From assembly GCA_000701625.1 (NCBI GenBank), contig JNJK01000036.1, positions 1 to 41,508 on the forward strand: a stretch of 41,508 nt of DNA. The letters are read 5' to 3'. Within the stretch, counting starts at the first letter, position 1; each line of letters starts with the position of its first letter. The translations under genes and the position numbers were made by a program. The notes under the pieces are model-generated. The model had not been told where the DNA came from. It was given only the letters and a program-made list of their open reading frames with translations, and made no database searches. This document shows, in pieces, positions 34,030 to 41,440 of this stretch. Source of the DNA: Lachnospiraceae bacterium MC2017 (GTDB lineage Bacteria > Bacillota > Clostridia > Lachnospirales > Lachnospiraceae).

Positions 34030-34067
34030 AAGCAGAGAAGCGCACTTTTATGTGCATTTCTCTGCTT
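34030..34067 (-). terminator. Terminator of the fructokinase-ROK regulator unit
   Basis: AAGCAGAGAA pairs with TTCTCTGCTT, with an inner GCAC/GTGC stem. On the minus strand it is followed by TTTTTTTATG. It lies about 32 bases after the ROK regulator stop and separates it from the sugar operon. Confidence 0.85.
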
Positions 34068-34098
34068 GTTATCATGAGTAACAGTCGCTGATCTACTT

Positions 34099-35259
34099 TT
34101 AAGGTATGTTTATGTCCCCATCAAATACAGGCTGCAGTATATTGCAAACAGCGCCAAGGAGCTGTGCATCCTGCAGATAATAGGGTTTCTTTACAACAAC
34201 CGTCATTCTGCTGGAATTAAAGATCTTTTCGTTTATCTTTCTTTCCAAAAGATTCAGATATTTTTCTGATATATATGCCCCATCATAGCCCAGTATCACC
34301 AGATCCAGATTTAACAGATTGATCGTAGACGAGATACCGGCAGACAGTTTTTCCATAATATCATCCATAAGTTCATCCATCTCCGGAATATCCTGCATGG
34401 ATATATACTCTTCCAGAGATTTCCCCTTACCGAATGTTTTTTCAAAACGTGCCTTTAGTTCTTCAGAATTGACATATAGTTCCATACAGCCACGATTTCC
34501 GCATATACATTTCCTGCCCTTGTAATCAATACTTACATGACCGATCTCAGGGCTAAGTCTGTGAAATCCACTGTAGATTTTGCCATCCTTGATAATTCCG
34601 CATCCAACGCCACGCTCGATACCGACGAGCATCAGGCTTTCATGTCCTTTTCCATTTCCATAGTAGTATTCTTCCAGAGCACCACTTTCATTATCCTGAT
34701 GGATCCGGACAGGAAGCGAAAACTTCGTTTCAAGGATACTCACAATAGGAAGTCTTCCTATGCCATAAAAATACGGCGGCTCCATGATTATGCCATCGCC
34801 GGAATCAACAGGTCCCAGACTGGAAACTCCGATCCCGATAACCTTTTCAGCTTTTCCTATAGCATTTTCAACAAGCCTGCATATGATCCTTATCAATTCC
34901 TGCTCTGTAGGATGTTCAAGTATCACTTTTTCACGGTACTCGATATGCAGATAAAAATCGCAAAGCACAACTTCCACTCTATCACGGATCACCAGTAATC
35001 CTACGATTCGTGGCGCACTCGGAGATATCTTGATATTTACAGGGCGTCGTCCCGCCTTATCAAGAGAAAGCTTTTCGTCCTCCATAAGGATTCCCTTTTC
35101 CTGAAAATCCGAGACGATATTCGAGATAGTTACCTTTGTAAGCCCCATAAGGTCTACCAGATCTCTCCTCGTTCTGCATCTGCCGGTTGCGATAAGACCT
35201 AATACTTTTCCTCTGTTATTCTTTTTATTATCTGCAGCATTTTTCCCGAGATTTTTCAT
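34099..35259 (-). CDS. ROK family transcriptional regulator (XylR/NagC type)
   Basis: This 386-residue protein has an N-terminal winged helix (about 10-70; GRCRTRRDLVDLMGLTKVTI at the recognition helix) joined to a ROK sugar-binding domain. The latter retains VGIERGVGCGIIKDG near residue 205, HQDNESGALEEYYYG near residue 185 and zinc motif CICGNRGCMELY near residue 248. It probably represses sugar genes and is released by a sugar or sugar phosphate. Its ATG overlaps the fructokinase stop (ATGA). ROK-type palindromes upstream of the sugar operon are likely targets. Confidence 0.92.
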   Translation of the reverse strand: MKNLGKNAADNKKNNRGKVLGLIATGRCRTRRDLVDLMGLTKVTISNIVSDFQEKGILMEDEKLSLDKAGRRPVNIKISPSAPRIVGLLVIRDRVEVVLCDFYLHIEYREKVILEHPTEQELIRIICRLVENAIGKAEKVIGIGVSSLGPVDSGDGIIMEPPYFYGIGRLPIVSILETKFSLPVRIHQDNESGALEEYYYGNGKGHESLMLVGIERGVGCGIIKDGKIYSGFHRLSPEIGHVSIDYKGRKCICGNRGCMELYVNSEELKARFEKTFGKGKSLEEYISMQDIPEMDELMDDIMEKLSAGISSTINLLNLDLVILGYDGAYISEKYLNLLERKINEKIFNSSRMTVVVKKPYYLQDAQLLGAVCNILQPVFDGDINIP

Positions 35260-36212
35260 TTACCGGAGTGGTCCTTCCTGAACGCTTCGATGGTTTCTCT
35301 TGTGGGAAGTGAAGAAATAGCGCCCTTTTCCTGTACGCAAAGGAATCCGCTGATATTTCCGTAATCCAGTGCATCTCTTGCGATCTCTTCTGTCACATCA
35401 TTCTTACTTCTGACACCGAGGATCAGGAGTCTTGAAAGGAATCCACCCCAGAACGCATCTCCAGCACCTGTTGTATCCTTTACATACTGAGGCTCGGAAT
35501 AACCTCTGTCTAAAAAGTTGATACCGTTAAAGAAGCACTTTGAGCCATCACCGCCAAGAGTCATTACAACTACAGTAATGTCGTTCTCCTTCATTACATT
35601 CGGGATATTCTCTTCTCCGCCGAGCATATCCACCTCTTCATCAGACACCTTTAAAAGGTCAACGAGAGGAAGTAATTTCTTTACCTCGTCTGCACACTTT
35701 TCCTTGTCATCATTCCATGCCACATTTCTGTAATTGATATCAAAGCTTACAAGCTTGCCATCTTCATGAGCAAGTCTCATTGCCTCACGTGTAGCATCAG
35801 CAGAATCAGGTGCAGAAAGTGAGAATGATCCGGCATGAACCATCTGTGCCTTAGCGATCACGTCAGCAGAAACCTCTGACTTATTTAAGAACATGTCAGC
35901 GCCGGGCTTTCTTCCGAAAGTAAAGCTTCTGTCACCATGCTCGTCAAGTGTTACGAATGCAAGAGTTGTCATTGCATTTTTGGCTCTCTCAGGATTAAGG
36001 ACTTCTACGCCCTCTTTTTTCAAAGTATCCTGCAGAAATACTCCAAAGTCATCATCTCCAACCTTTGTATATACACCGGATGTAATACCATTTCTCACTG
36101 CTGCGATAGCAACATTTGCAGGCGCTCCTCCTGCATTTCTGATATAAACTCCTGTGCTTTCTCCGGGAAGAAAATCAATGACCATTTCGCCGATACAAAC
36201 TAAGTCTGCCAT
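35256..36212 (-). CDS. scrK: Fructokinase (PfkB family)
   Basis: This 318-residue PfkB kinase has the start MADLVCIGEMVIDFLPG, IRNAGGAPANVAIAAVRNG near residue 25 and the C-terminal KDTTGAGDAFWGGFLSRLL with catalytic Asp. These closely match bacterial fructokinases of the ScrK type (ATP + D-fructose to fructose 6-phosphate). It is co-transcribed and translationally coupled with the ROK regulator. A TTGACA-N17-TTATAG promoter within a long inverted repeat lies upstream. Fructose could be supplied by sucrose use or by the isomerase of the neighbouring operon. Confidence 0.88.
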   Translation of the reverse strand: MADLVCIGEMVIDFLPGESTGVYIRNAGGAPANVAIAAVRNGITSGVYTKVGDDDFGVFLQDTLKKEGVEVLNPERAKNAMTTLAFVTLDEHGDRSFTFGRKPGADMFLNKSEVSADVIAKAQMVHAGSFSLSAPDSADATREAMRLAHEDGKLVSFDINYRNVAWNDDKEKCADEVKKLLPLVDLLKVSDEEVDMLGGEENIPNVMKENDITVVVMTLGGDGSKCFFNGINFLDRGYSEPQYVKDTTGAGDAFWGGFLSRLLILGVRSKNDVTEEIARDALDYGNISGFLCVQEKGAISSLPTRETIEAFRKDHSGK

Positions 36213-36285
36213 TTTGAACCCCTTATATCTTTCGATATTCCTTTCGTATAATTATTGATAACCACTACATTGTTTACCAACTTTA

Positions 36286-36335
36286 CTATAAGATGTATTT
36301 TGTTTCTTTGTCAATTGAAATAGAAAATACATCTT
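36286..36335 (-). promoter_or_regulatory. Fructokinase promoter flanked by inverted repeat
   Basis: On the minus strand, -35 TTGACA (36314-36309), 17 bases, and -10 TTATAG (36291-36286). AAGATGTATTTT (36290-36301) and AAAATACATCTT (36324-36335) form a perfect 12-bp inverted repeat. One arm covers the spacer and -10 edge and the other lies just upstream of the -35. This suggests a dimeric or looping repressor. Confidence 0.65.
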
Positions 36336-36351
36336 TAAAAGAATAAAAAAA

Positions 36352-36388
36352 ACAGGCTTCCATACATTTTTATGTACAAGAAGCCCGT
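36352..36388 (-). terminator. Terminator of the P-type ATPase gene
   Basis: ACAGGCTTC pairs with GAAGCCCGT (one mismatch), with an inner TACAT/ATGTA stem. The minus strand continues with GTTTTTTTTATT. It lies ten bases after the stop at 36398. Confidence 0.85.
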
Positions 36389-36397
36389 CTTACATTT

Positions 36398-38485
36398 TTA
36401 ATCTCTGCTTATTAGATCTGTCATACTATGAAGCGATACACCAAGTGTTGAAGCATTGTGAAGGACCGCTGATGTTGCCGGAGGAAGTATTCCCATAACC
36501 CCAAGCATTATAAGTCCAACGTTAAATCCTATAACAAATCTGTAATTGGATTCTATCCTCTTCATCAGGAAATCACTTATATTTTTCAGTGTCACAAGTT
36601 CAAAAAGCGTATCCGCAGAAACTGTGATATCTGCAACTTCTCTGGCAATCTGTGCTCCCTCACTTATGGCTATTCCTGCATCCGAGGTGCTGAGCGCAGG
36701 TGAATCATTTATACCGTCACCTACCATAATGACCTTGCGTCCTGCTGCATGTTCTTTTTCAATGAATGCAGCCTTATCCTCCGGCAGTACCTCTGCATAA
36801 TATTCATCAACGCCAACCTTTGATGCTATAGCCGCTGCTGTACGTTCGCTATCACCGGTCATCATGACGATCTTATCTATTCCCATCATGTGCAAAGTAT
36901 TGATGACAGCCCCCGCTTCTTCCCTTATAGGATCGCTTATGTAAATAACTGCGGCAAGTCTGCCTCCGATCGCCAGATAAAGGTGTGAATACTGTGTTTC
37001 CAGCTCGTCAAACTTTTCCTTTTCGCCTTCCGGGATTTCTGCCTTTTCATCCTCAAATACAAAATGATAGCTTCCGATTACAACATCATTTCCGTCAACA
37101 GAGCTTGCAATACCGTGAGCCACTATATACTTTACTTCCGAGTGCATTTCCTCATGAGTAAGTCCCAGCTCATTCGCCTTATTGACTACAGCATTGGCTA
37201 TAGAATGAGGGAAATGCTCCTCAAGACACGCTGCCAAGCGAAGCATCTCATCCTTGTCTTCTCCGCCAAATGTCACCACGTCAGCCACTACCGGATCAGC
37301 CTTTGTAAGAGTACCTGTCTTATCAAAAACTATCGTATTTGCACCTGATACAGCTTCCAGATATTTTCCACCCTTAACCGTGATCTTGTAGCCACTCGCT
37401 TCTCTCATGGCAGAAAGCACCGAGATCGGCATAGCAAGTTTCAGAGCGCACGAAAAGTCTACCATCAGCACAGAGATCGCACGTTCAACGTTTCTTGTGA
37501 TCAGATATGTAAGGATCGTTCCTGCAAAACTGTACGGTACCAGATGATCTGCCAGTGAAGACGCTCTTGTTTCGAGATTACTTTTTAGTTTCTCGGATTC
37601 TTCGATCATGTGGACGATCTTTTCATATCTGGTTCCACCCGATTCAGCAGTGACGCTTATCTCAAGTTCGCCCTCTTCAACTACTGTTCCTGCAAAAACA
37701 GTGACACCTTCATTCTTTCTGACCGGCACGGCTTCTCCGGTCATGGAAGCCTGATTTACCATTGCTTCTCCGGATGTTACAACTCCGTCAAGCGGTATCA
37801 TATTTCCGGTACGGACTACAATGATATCACCTTCATTTACATCCGTTACTCTAACTCTGATTTCTTCATTGTCTCCGGTCTTTTTCCACACGTGTGCCAC
37901 ATTTAATGACATGCTGCGCGCAAGATCATCAACCGATTTCTTATGCGTCCAGTCTTCGAGCAATGATCCTATGTTCAAAAGGAACATGATCGAACTTGCA
38001 GTATCTATATCATCTCTAAGCGTTGATACAAGTACTGCCGTCGCATCAAGGACTTCCACCTTCAGATGACCACCTTTTAGACTCTTTATTCCATTTAAGA
38101 CGCATCTGACCACTTTAGCTCCGGTATAAAGGATCCTTATCGGCGCCGGAAGGACTGTCTTTTCAATGACTCTCCTGCAAAGCATCCAGAAAAGCTTATC
38201 TTCATATTCACGATTAAGCATCCTTCCTGTTTTTTCAGGAACAAGTTCCTCATTCTTTTCATCCTTAAAATCAAATGCCAGAAGAGAATCTATCACTGCC
38301 TGTCTGTCATGCTTATATCTTATCAGGACCGAACCCGTTCTCTCATGTACAGATACACTGATGATCTCAGGATTTTGTATCAAGGCATACTGAAGCATAT
38401 CCGCCTCGTGCAGAGTCATCTTTCCATAAACATGAGCACGTATCCTGATACGTCCTTCCAGTTCATGTAATACTGTAAAATTCAT
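36398..38485 (-). CDS. Heavy-metal P-type (P1B) ATPase with unusual metal-site motif
   Basis: This 695-residue P1B-type ATPase has an N-terminal ferredoxin-like HMA-type domain without CxxC (about 1-75), the actuator loop MTGEAVPV near residue 245, phosphorylation site DKTGTLT near residue 390, nucleotide-binding and hinge motif VMVGDGINDSPALS near residue 590 and terminal helices with HNASTLGVSL. The membrane metal motif, normally CPC or SPC, reads DFSCALKLAMP. The exported ion is therefore not predictable from the classical code; manganese or iron is plausible from relatives with similar motifs. It follows the DUF6110 gene, its usual partner in Clostridia. Confidence 0.9.
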   Translation of the reverse strand: MNFTVLHELEGRIRIRAHVYGKMTLHEADMLQYALIQNPEIISVSVHERTGSVLIRYKHDRQAVIDSLLAFDFKDEKNEELVPEKTGRMLNREYEDKLFWMLCRRVIEKTVLPAPIRILYTGAKVVRCVLNGIKSLKGGHLKVEVLDATAVLVSTLRDDIDTASSIMFLLNIGSLLEDWTHKKSVDDLARSMSLNVAHVWKKTGDNEEIRVRVTDVNEGDIIVVRTGNMIPLDGVVTSGEAMVNQASMTGEAVPVRKNEGVTVFAGTVVEEGELEISVTAESGGTRYEKIVHMIEESEKLKSNLETRASSLADHLVPYSFAGTILTYLITRNVERAISVLMVDFSCALKLAMPISVLSAMREASGYKITVKGGKYLEAVSGANTIVFDKTGTLTKADPVVADVVTFGGEDKDEMLRLAACLEEHFPHSIANAVVNKANELGLTHEEMHSEVKYIVAHGIASSVDGNDVVIGSYHFVFEDEKAEIPEGEKEKFDELETQYSHLYLAIGGRLAAVIYISDPIREEAGAVINTLHMMGIDKIVMMTGDSERTAAAIASKVGVDEYYAEVLPEDKAAFIEKEHAAGRKVIMVGDGINDSPALSTSDAGIAISEGAQIAREVADITVSADTLFELVTLKNISDFLMKRIESNYRFVIGFNVGLIMLGVMGILPPATSAVLHNASTLGVSLHSMTDLISRD

Positions 38486-38527
38486 TATTCACCACGTCTT
38501 TCTTCTAAATAACTAACCAATAAAGTT

Positions 38528-38579
38528 AAAACACGCGAACGACCCATTTTCGAGTTATCCACGTGTTTTACAAAATCTT
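38528..38579 (-). repeat. Hairpin between DUF6110 and P-type ATPase genes
   Basis: AAAACACG pairs with CGTGTTTT, with an inner CGAA/TTCG stem. On the minus strand it is followed by AACTTTATT. It could be a weak terminator that lowers expression of the ATPase relative to DUF6110, or an mRNA-stabilising element. Confidence 0.45.
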
Positions 38580-38591
38580 CATTACAGGTTA

Positions 38592-38921
38592 TTAGACTTC
38601 AAGACCTGCTTCCTCTGCTGCTGCCTTCTTAGCCTTAAGAAGCTCCTCTGCCTCTCTGTACTCTCTTTCGCGGCGCTCCTGCTCTCTCTTTGCATTGATG
38701 CTCTTTGCATCAGCGTAGATATCTGCACAATTCTCTGTGAGGATATCTTTCTGCTCAAGCGTATAGTCCTTCATACGAAGAACTGCTGCTGTACACTCTG
38801 TGTATGCTTTCTTTGCGTCCTGACTGCTAAGGATCTTGATACCGGCCGTTCCAAAAAGGACTCCACCTGCAAAAAGGCCAACCTTCTTCCATGCAACTTT
38901 TGATAAACACTCTAAAATCAT
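38592..38921 (-). CDS. DUF6110 family protein
   Basis: This 109-residue protein has a hydrophobic, Gly-rich N-terminal segment (VGLFAGGVLFGTAGIKIL, about 13-30), a probable membrane helix. A helical, highly charged C-terminal half (REQERREREYREAEELLKAK) follows, likely a coiled coil, and VLRMKDYTLEQKDILTEN lies between. This matches DUF6110, regularly encoded directly before metal P1B-ATPases that lack N-terminal CxxC. Its function is unknown; a regulatory or assembly partner of the pump is an inference. AAGGAG seven bases before the ATG fixes the start. Confidence 0.85.
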   Translation of the reverse strand: MILECLSKVAWKKVGLFAGGVLFGTAGIKILSSQDAKKAYTECTAAVLRMKDYTLEQKDILTENCADIYADAKSINAKREQERREREYREAEELLKAKKAAAEEAGLEV

Positions 38922-39034
38922 ATCTGTCTCCTTTCAGCCATAGAACTAAACGTACTACTTATGTATCGGTTCTGCACCCAAAATACTTGACTGCATATAT
39001 CCAATAACAATAGTATTTTTTTGCTTTCCATTCG

Positions 39035-39063
39035 ATTATATTTCTCTGTTTTTTTGATAACAA
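39035..39063 (-). promoter_or_regulatory. Promoter of DUF6110-P-type ATPase
   Basis: On the minus strand, -35 TTGTTA (39063-39058), exactly 17 bases, and a consensus -10 TATAAT (39040-39035). It lies between the upstream terminator and the DUF6110 gene, so the gene pair has its own promoter with a leader of about 107 bases. The leader shows no obvious known riboswitch. Confidence 0.7.
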
Positions 39064-39094
39064 GGGATTTAATTGAGAAATTTTTTCACTAAAA

Positions 39095-39198
39095 ACACAA
39101 AAAGAAGTCTTGTTAGATTTTTTTGACCGCAAAAATCCAACACGACTAAGAAAAGCTGTTTTTTATTGGTATTTCAATCACGAATGATATTCGTTATC
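39095..39198 (-). ncRNA. Candidate metal-regulated small RNA 2 (~100 nt)
   Basis: A promoter with operator O6 (39205-39233) and a long terminator hairpin (39106-39147) bracket about 100 bases without a coding frame. The RNA would begin with a 6-bp hairpin (ACGAAU-AUC-AUUCGU, 39180-39194). An A/U-rich unpaired middle follows, and it ends at the terminator. Layout and promoter design match candidate sRNA 1, although the sequences differ. The alternative is an attenuated leader of the DUF6110 operon. Confidence 0.45.
39106..39147 (-). terminator. Terminator of candidate sRNA 2
   Basis: AGTC-g-TGTT-g-GATTTTT pairs with AAAAATC-t-AACA-a-GACT (one mismatch, one wobble), and the minus strand continues TTCTTTTTGTGTTTTT. 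No protein gene precedes it on this strand inside the non-IS sequence. Confidence 0.75.
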
Positions 39199-39233
39199 AC
39201 TTGGATATTAGCACAGGTTAACCGTTTCTACAA
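39185..39233 (-). promoter_or_regulatory. Promoter of candidate sRNA 2 with operator O6 and Fur-like site
   Basis: On the minus strand, -35 TTGTAG (39233-39228), 17 bases, and -10 TAATAT (39210-39205). O6, TTAGCACAGGTTAA (39208-39221), one base off the palindrome, covers spacer and -10 exactly as at flavodoxin. TGATATTCGTTATCA (39185-39199), an inverted repeat resembling a Fur box, lies at the transcription start. The IS66-like element ends 38 bases upstream of the -35. Confidence 0.55.
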
Positions 39234-39302
39234 TAATCCTTATAGTACATTTTTTATCAACAAGAGCTATGGTTACAGTTCAGACCCTATCTTGAGATAA
39301 GA

Positions 39303-39346
39303 AGACCGGTAGACTACACTTGATTCATCAAGTCGATCTACCGGCC
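39303..39346 (-). terminator. Hairpin overlapping the transposase 3' end
   Basis: CCGGTAGA pairs with TCTACCGG, with an inner ACTTGAT/ATCAAGT stem. It overlaps the last codons of the transposase gene. No long T tract follows (TCTTCTTATC), so it may be an inward-acting structural end of the IS as much as a terminator. Confidence 0.5.
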
Positions 39347-41034
39347 TTTTGTCTATCGAAGATCTTTGATACGCTGTCATATACACTGGATTCTGAATCC
39401 CGCCTTAATGATAGAAGCATGCTCATGCTCTGACAAAGGTAATCAATGCTCGCATCCGAGCGGAAACTCATGACTTGATGCTGCTTGCGTTTATAGGCAC
39501 GCAAAAGGCGTTCCGCCATGTTATTGTTGTGCGGAACTCTTATATCATGTAAAAATAGCAGATGGCTGGACCTATACTTCTTCATACGTCTGTATAAGTT
39601 ATAACCTTCTCTATAGTATTTACTGGGTGGAATGTATTCGTATTCTTCTCGGGCTTCTTCCAGGATGCTGTCATATCTTTCTTCAAATGCCATGACAGTT
39701 TTTTCATCAAATTCCGTGGTTTCATCAATACCGTTCCGGTAATGAACCATTTCCCGCAGAAGTTTATACATCTTCTTATTCCATTTCCGGTCAGGTTCAT
39801 TCTGTATGCTGTCCTTGCAGTATCTCAGGATATGAGCGATACATTCCTGATGGCCACTGCCATAATTATAAAAGGTGGTGTCATGGTCATGTATAAATAT
39901 CGCTGACTGGTTAAGGTCGACAGGGGTATCTTTTATTCCTGCATGGCCTTTGTTTTCCCTGAAGTAATACTGGGCGGTCCCATCCGGAGCAGCAACAATA
40001 AATACAAATCGGCTGCTTCCATTGCTTCTGGCATTGGTGTTATCTGTATGGAGTACAGGCTTCTGCATCAGTGATGCAAAAAGCTCTTTCTTTTCCTTAT
40101 CCGTTTTCATGGAGAATTCTTTGGAAAGACCATTGACCATGCCTTTTGAAATGCTCAGTTTTCCGTCAGTGAGATCTGAAATAAGCTTTATGGTCTTGTC
40201 TATAGAAACACAGCATTCATTATTAAGGATGAATGCAAGTGCTTTGACACTGCCGCCATAGTTTACGTCATTGACATATCCTTCAGGAAACTGTGCGTGG
40301 CATCTTTCGCCCGTCTTTGAATTATAGTAGACTTCAGCAGCGTATTCGTTAACATCCAGGAAAACCCTCAGATTTATCATCTGTTTGCGGATGACTTTTC
40401 CAGTTTTCTTGAAGTCAGAATCCTCAATTACTTCTTCTGGTGGAGGCAGCATAATAACAGGCTCTGATACAGCCTGCTTTTTGCGACCATGGCCTTTGTG
40501 CCCCAGCTGACCGCCTGGACGTCTGCCACTTTTTTCTCTGCTGTTGGATATTTTCTTGTGATTGGGAGACTGGGAAGATGGTTTAGAAGAGTTTTCGTAA
40601 TCTCTGTTGATCTGAGCCGTCAGTTTAAGATTCTTTCCCTGTTCTTCTTCAAGCTCAGTTTTTACTTCATATAATTCACGCCTTTGTTCGGCAACCTTGT
40701 CCAGGGCAGCATCGCGCTGCTGCTCAACCAGGATGATGCGCTTCTCGAGCGCTCTGATCCTGGCATCCTTAGCAGCGATTTCTTTCTGATGGTCTTTATA
40801 GACATCTTCAATGGTGTCCCACCATTTATTTCTGACATCTACAGTCTGTGCGTGAGCCTTGGACAGCTCGACTTCAAGTTTGTGTATGCGGCATTCTTCA
40901 GTATGAAGCAGGCTTTTGTACTGCGCATCCATCTGTCGGTACTTTGATCCGTTCTTGAAGGCATCAACCTGTGCCTGAAGATTCTTGACGCGGTACTGTA
41001 GAGTTGTAATGAATTCATACTGATAGTTGTTCAT
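39328..41034 (-). CDS. IS66 family transposase
   Basis: This 568-residue transposase has an N-terminal coiled coil (about 10-140), a low-complexity SSKPSSQSPNHKK linker and a helix-turn-helix/zinc-ribbon-like region (RRPGGQLGHKGHGRKK). An IS66 DDE domain follows: first Asp in LHTDNTNARSNG near residue 320, second in IFIHDHDTTFYNYG, the ECIAHILRY element in place of the usual GCWAHxRR, and the Glu in NNNMAERLLRAYKRKQ near residue 515. It appears intact. No clear Shine-Dalgarno precedes ATG 41034; it begins eight bases after the accessory gene stop, so translational coupling is likely. Confidence 0.92.
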   Translation of the reverse strand: MNNYQYEFITTLQYRVKNLQAQVDAFKNGSKYRQMDAQYKSLLHTEECRIHKLEVELSKAHAQTVDVRNKWWDTIEDVYKDHQKEIAAKDARIRALEKRIILVEQQRDAALDKVAEQRRELYEVKTELEEEQGKNLKLTAQINRDYENSSKPSSQSPNHKKISNSREKSGRRPGGQLGHKGHGRKKQAVSEPVIMLPPPEEVIEDSDFKKTGKVIRKQMINLRVFLDVNEYAAEVYYNSKTGERCHAQFPEGYVNDVNYGGSVKALAFILNNECCVSIDKTIKLISDLTDGKLSISKGMVNGLSKEFSMKTDKEKKELFASLMQKPVLHTDNTNARSNGSSRFVFIVAAPDGTAQYYFRENKGHAGIKDTPVDLNQSAIFIHDHDTTFYNYGSGHQECIAHILRYCKDSIQNEPDRKWNKKMYKLLREMVHYRNGIDETTEFDEKTVMAFEERYDSILEEAREEYEYIPPSKYYREGYNLYRRMKKYRSSHLLFLHDIRVPHNNNMAERLLRAYKRKQHQVMSFRSDASIDYLCQSMSMLLSLRRDSESSVYDSVSKIFDRQKAGRST

Positions 41035-41042
41035 TGAAGTGA

Positions 41043-41339
41043 TTACTTGGCCTTTAACTGTTTTATTTCTGCTTTGAGAGATTTGATAAGTACTTCCTGT
41101 GCTTCACATTTCTTTTGAAGCTTTTCATACAGCTTTTTATAGTCGGGTTCCTTTTCTTCGGCGCCCCCGGTATTTCTGTGTCTCCCATCAGTGGGGACTA
41201 TTTCGCCGGTTTCTGGATCAATTCTGCCGATCAGTGTTCTTTTTGCCCGGCTCTGCTTTTTTTCTTTGTCCCAGTATGCCTTGGATTCATACACGTAAGT
41301 GATACCGGTTCGCTTGTCTAACTGCTTAATTATGCCCAT
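41043..41339 (-). CDS. Small accessory protein of the IS66-like element
   Basis: This 98-residue protein begins MGIIKQLDKRTGITYVYE, continues with YWDKEKKQSRAKRTLIGRID and ends in a short coiled coil. The N-terminal half resembles the start of larger transposases (IS1634/IS4 type) that carry the same 'YWDKEKKQSR...IGRIDPETGE' stretch. Here it is a stand-alone gene ahead of the IS66 transposase, in the place of the usual TnpA/TnpB helpers. A DNA-binding helper role is plausible but unproven. AAGGAG lies six bases before the ATG. Confidence 0.7.
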   Translation of the reverse strand: MGIIKQLDKRTGITYVYESKAYWDKEKKQSRAKRTLIGRIDPETGEIVPTDGRHRNTGGAEEKEPDYKKLYEKLQKKCEAQEVLIKSLKAEIKQLKAK

Positions 41340-41409
41340 GGCGTGCTCCTTTCAAAGATGCATCGTTACGTTTATATTATATACCATAACGATAATAAAT
41401 GCAATAGAA

Positions 41410-41440
41410 AACCCAGAAAAAGATAGATTTTTTCTGGGTT
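41410..41440. terminator. Hairpin at the upstream end of the IS66-like element
   Basis: A 12-bp perfect stem, AACCCAGAAAAA / TTTTTCTGGGTT, with a 7-base loop is followed on the minus strand by TTTCTATTG. It lies between the right terminal repeat and the accessory gene. Its position suits blocking transcription that enters the element from outside. Confidence 0.7.

Noticed and set aside
34099-35259. A second ROK sugar kinase
   Set aside because: The N-terminal winged helix and 386-residue length mark it as a regulator; enzymatic ROK proteins such as the one at 25987 lack the helix-turn-helix.
38922-39198. Manganese (yybP-ykoY) or NiCo riboswitch ahead of the P-type ATPase
   Set aside because: I could not find the conserved loop sequences of either class; the structure consists of a simple 5' hairpin and terminator, and a separate consensus promoter lies downstream.
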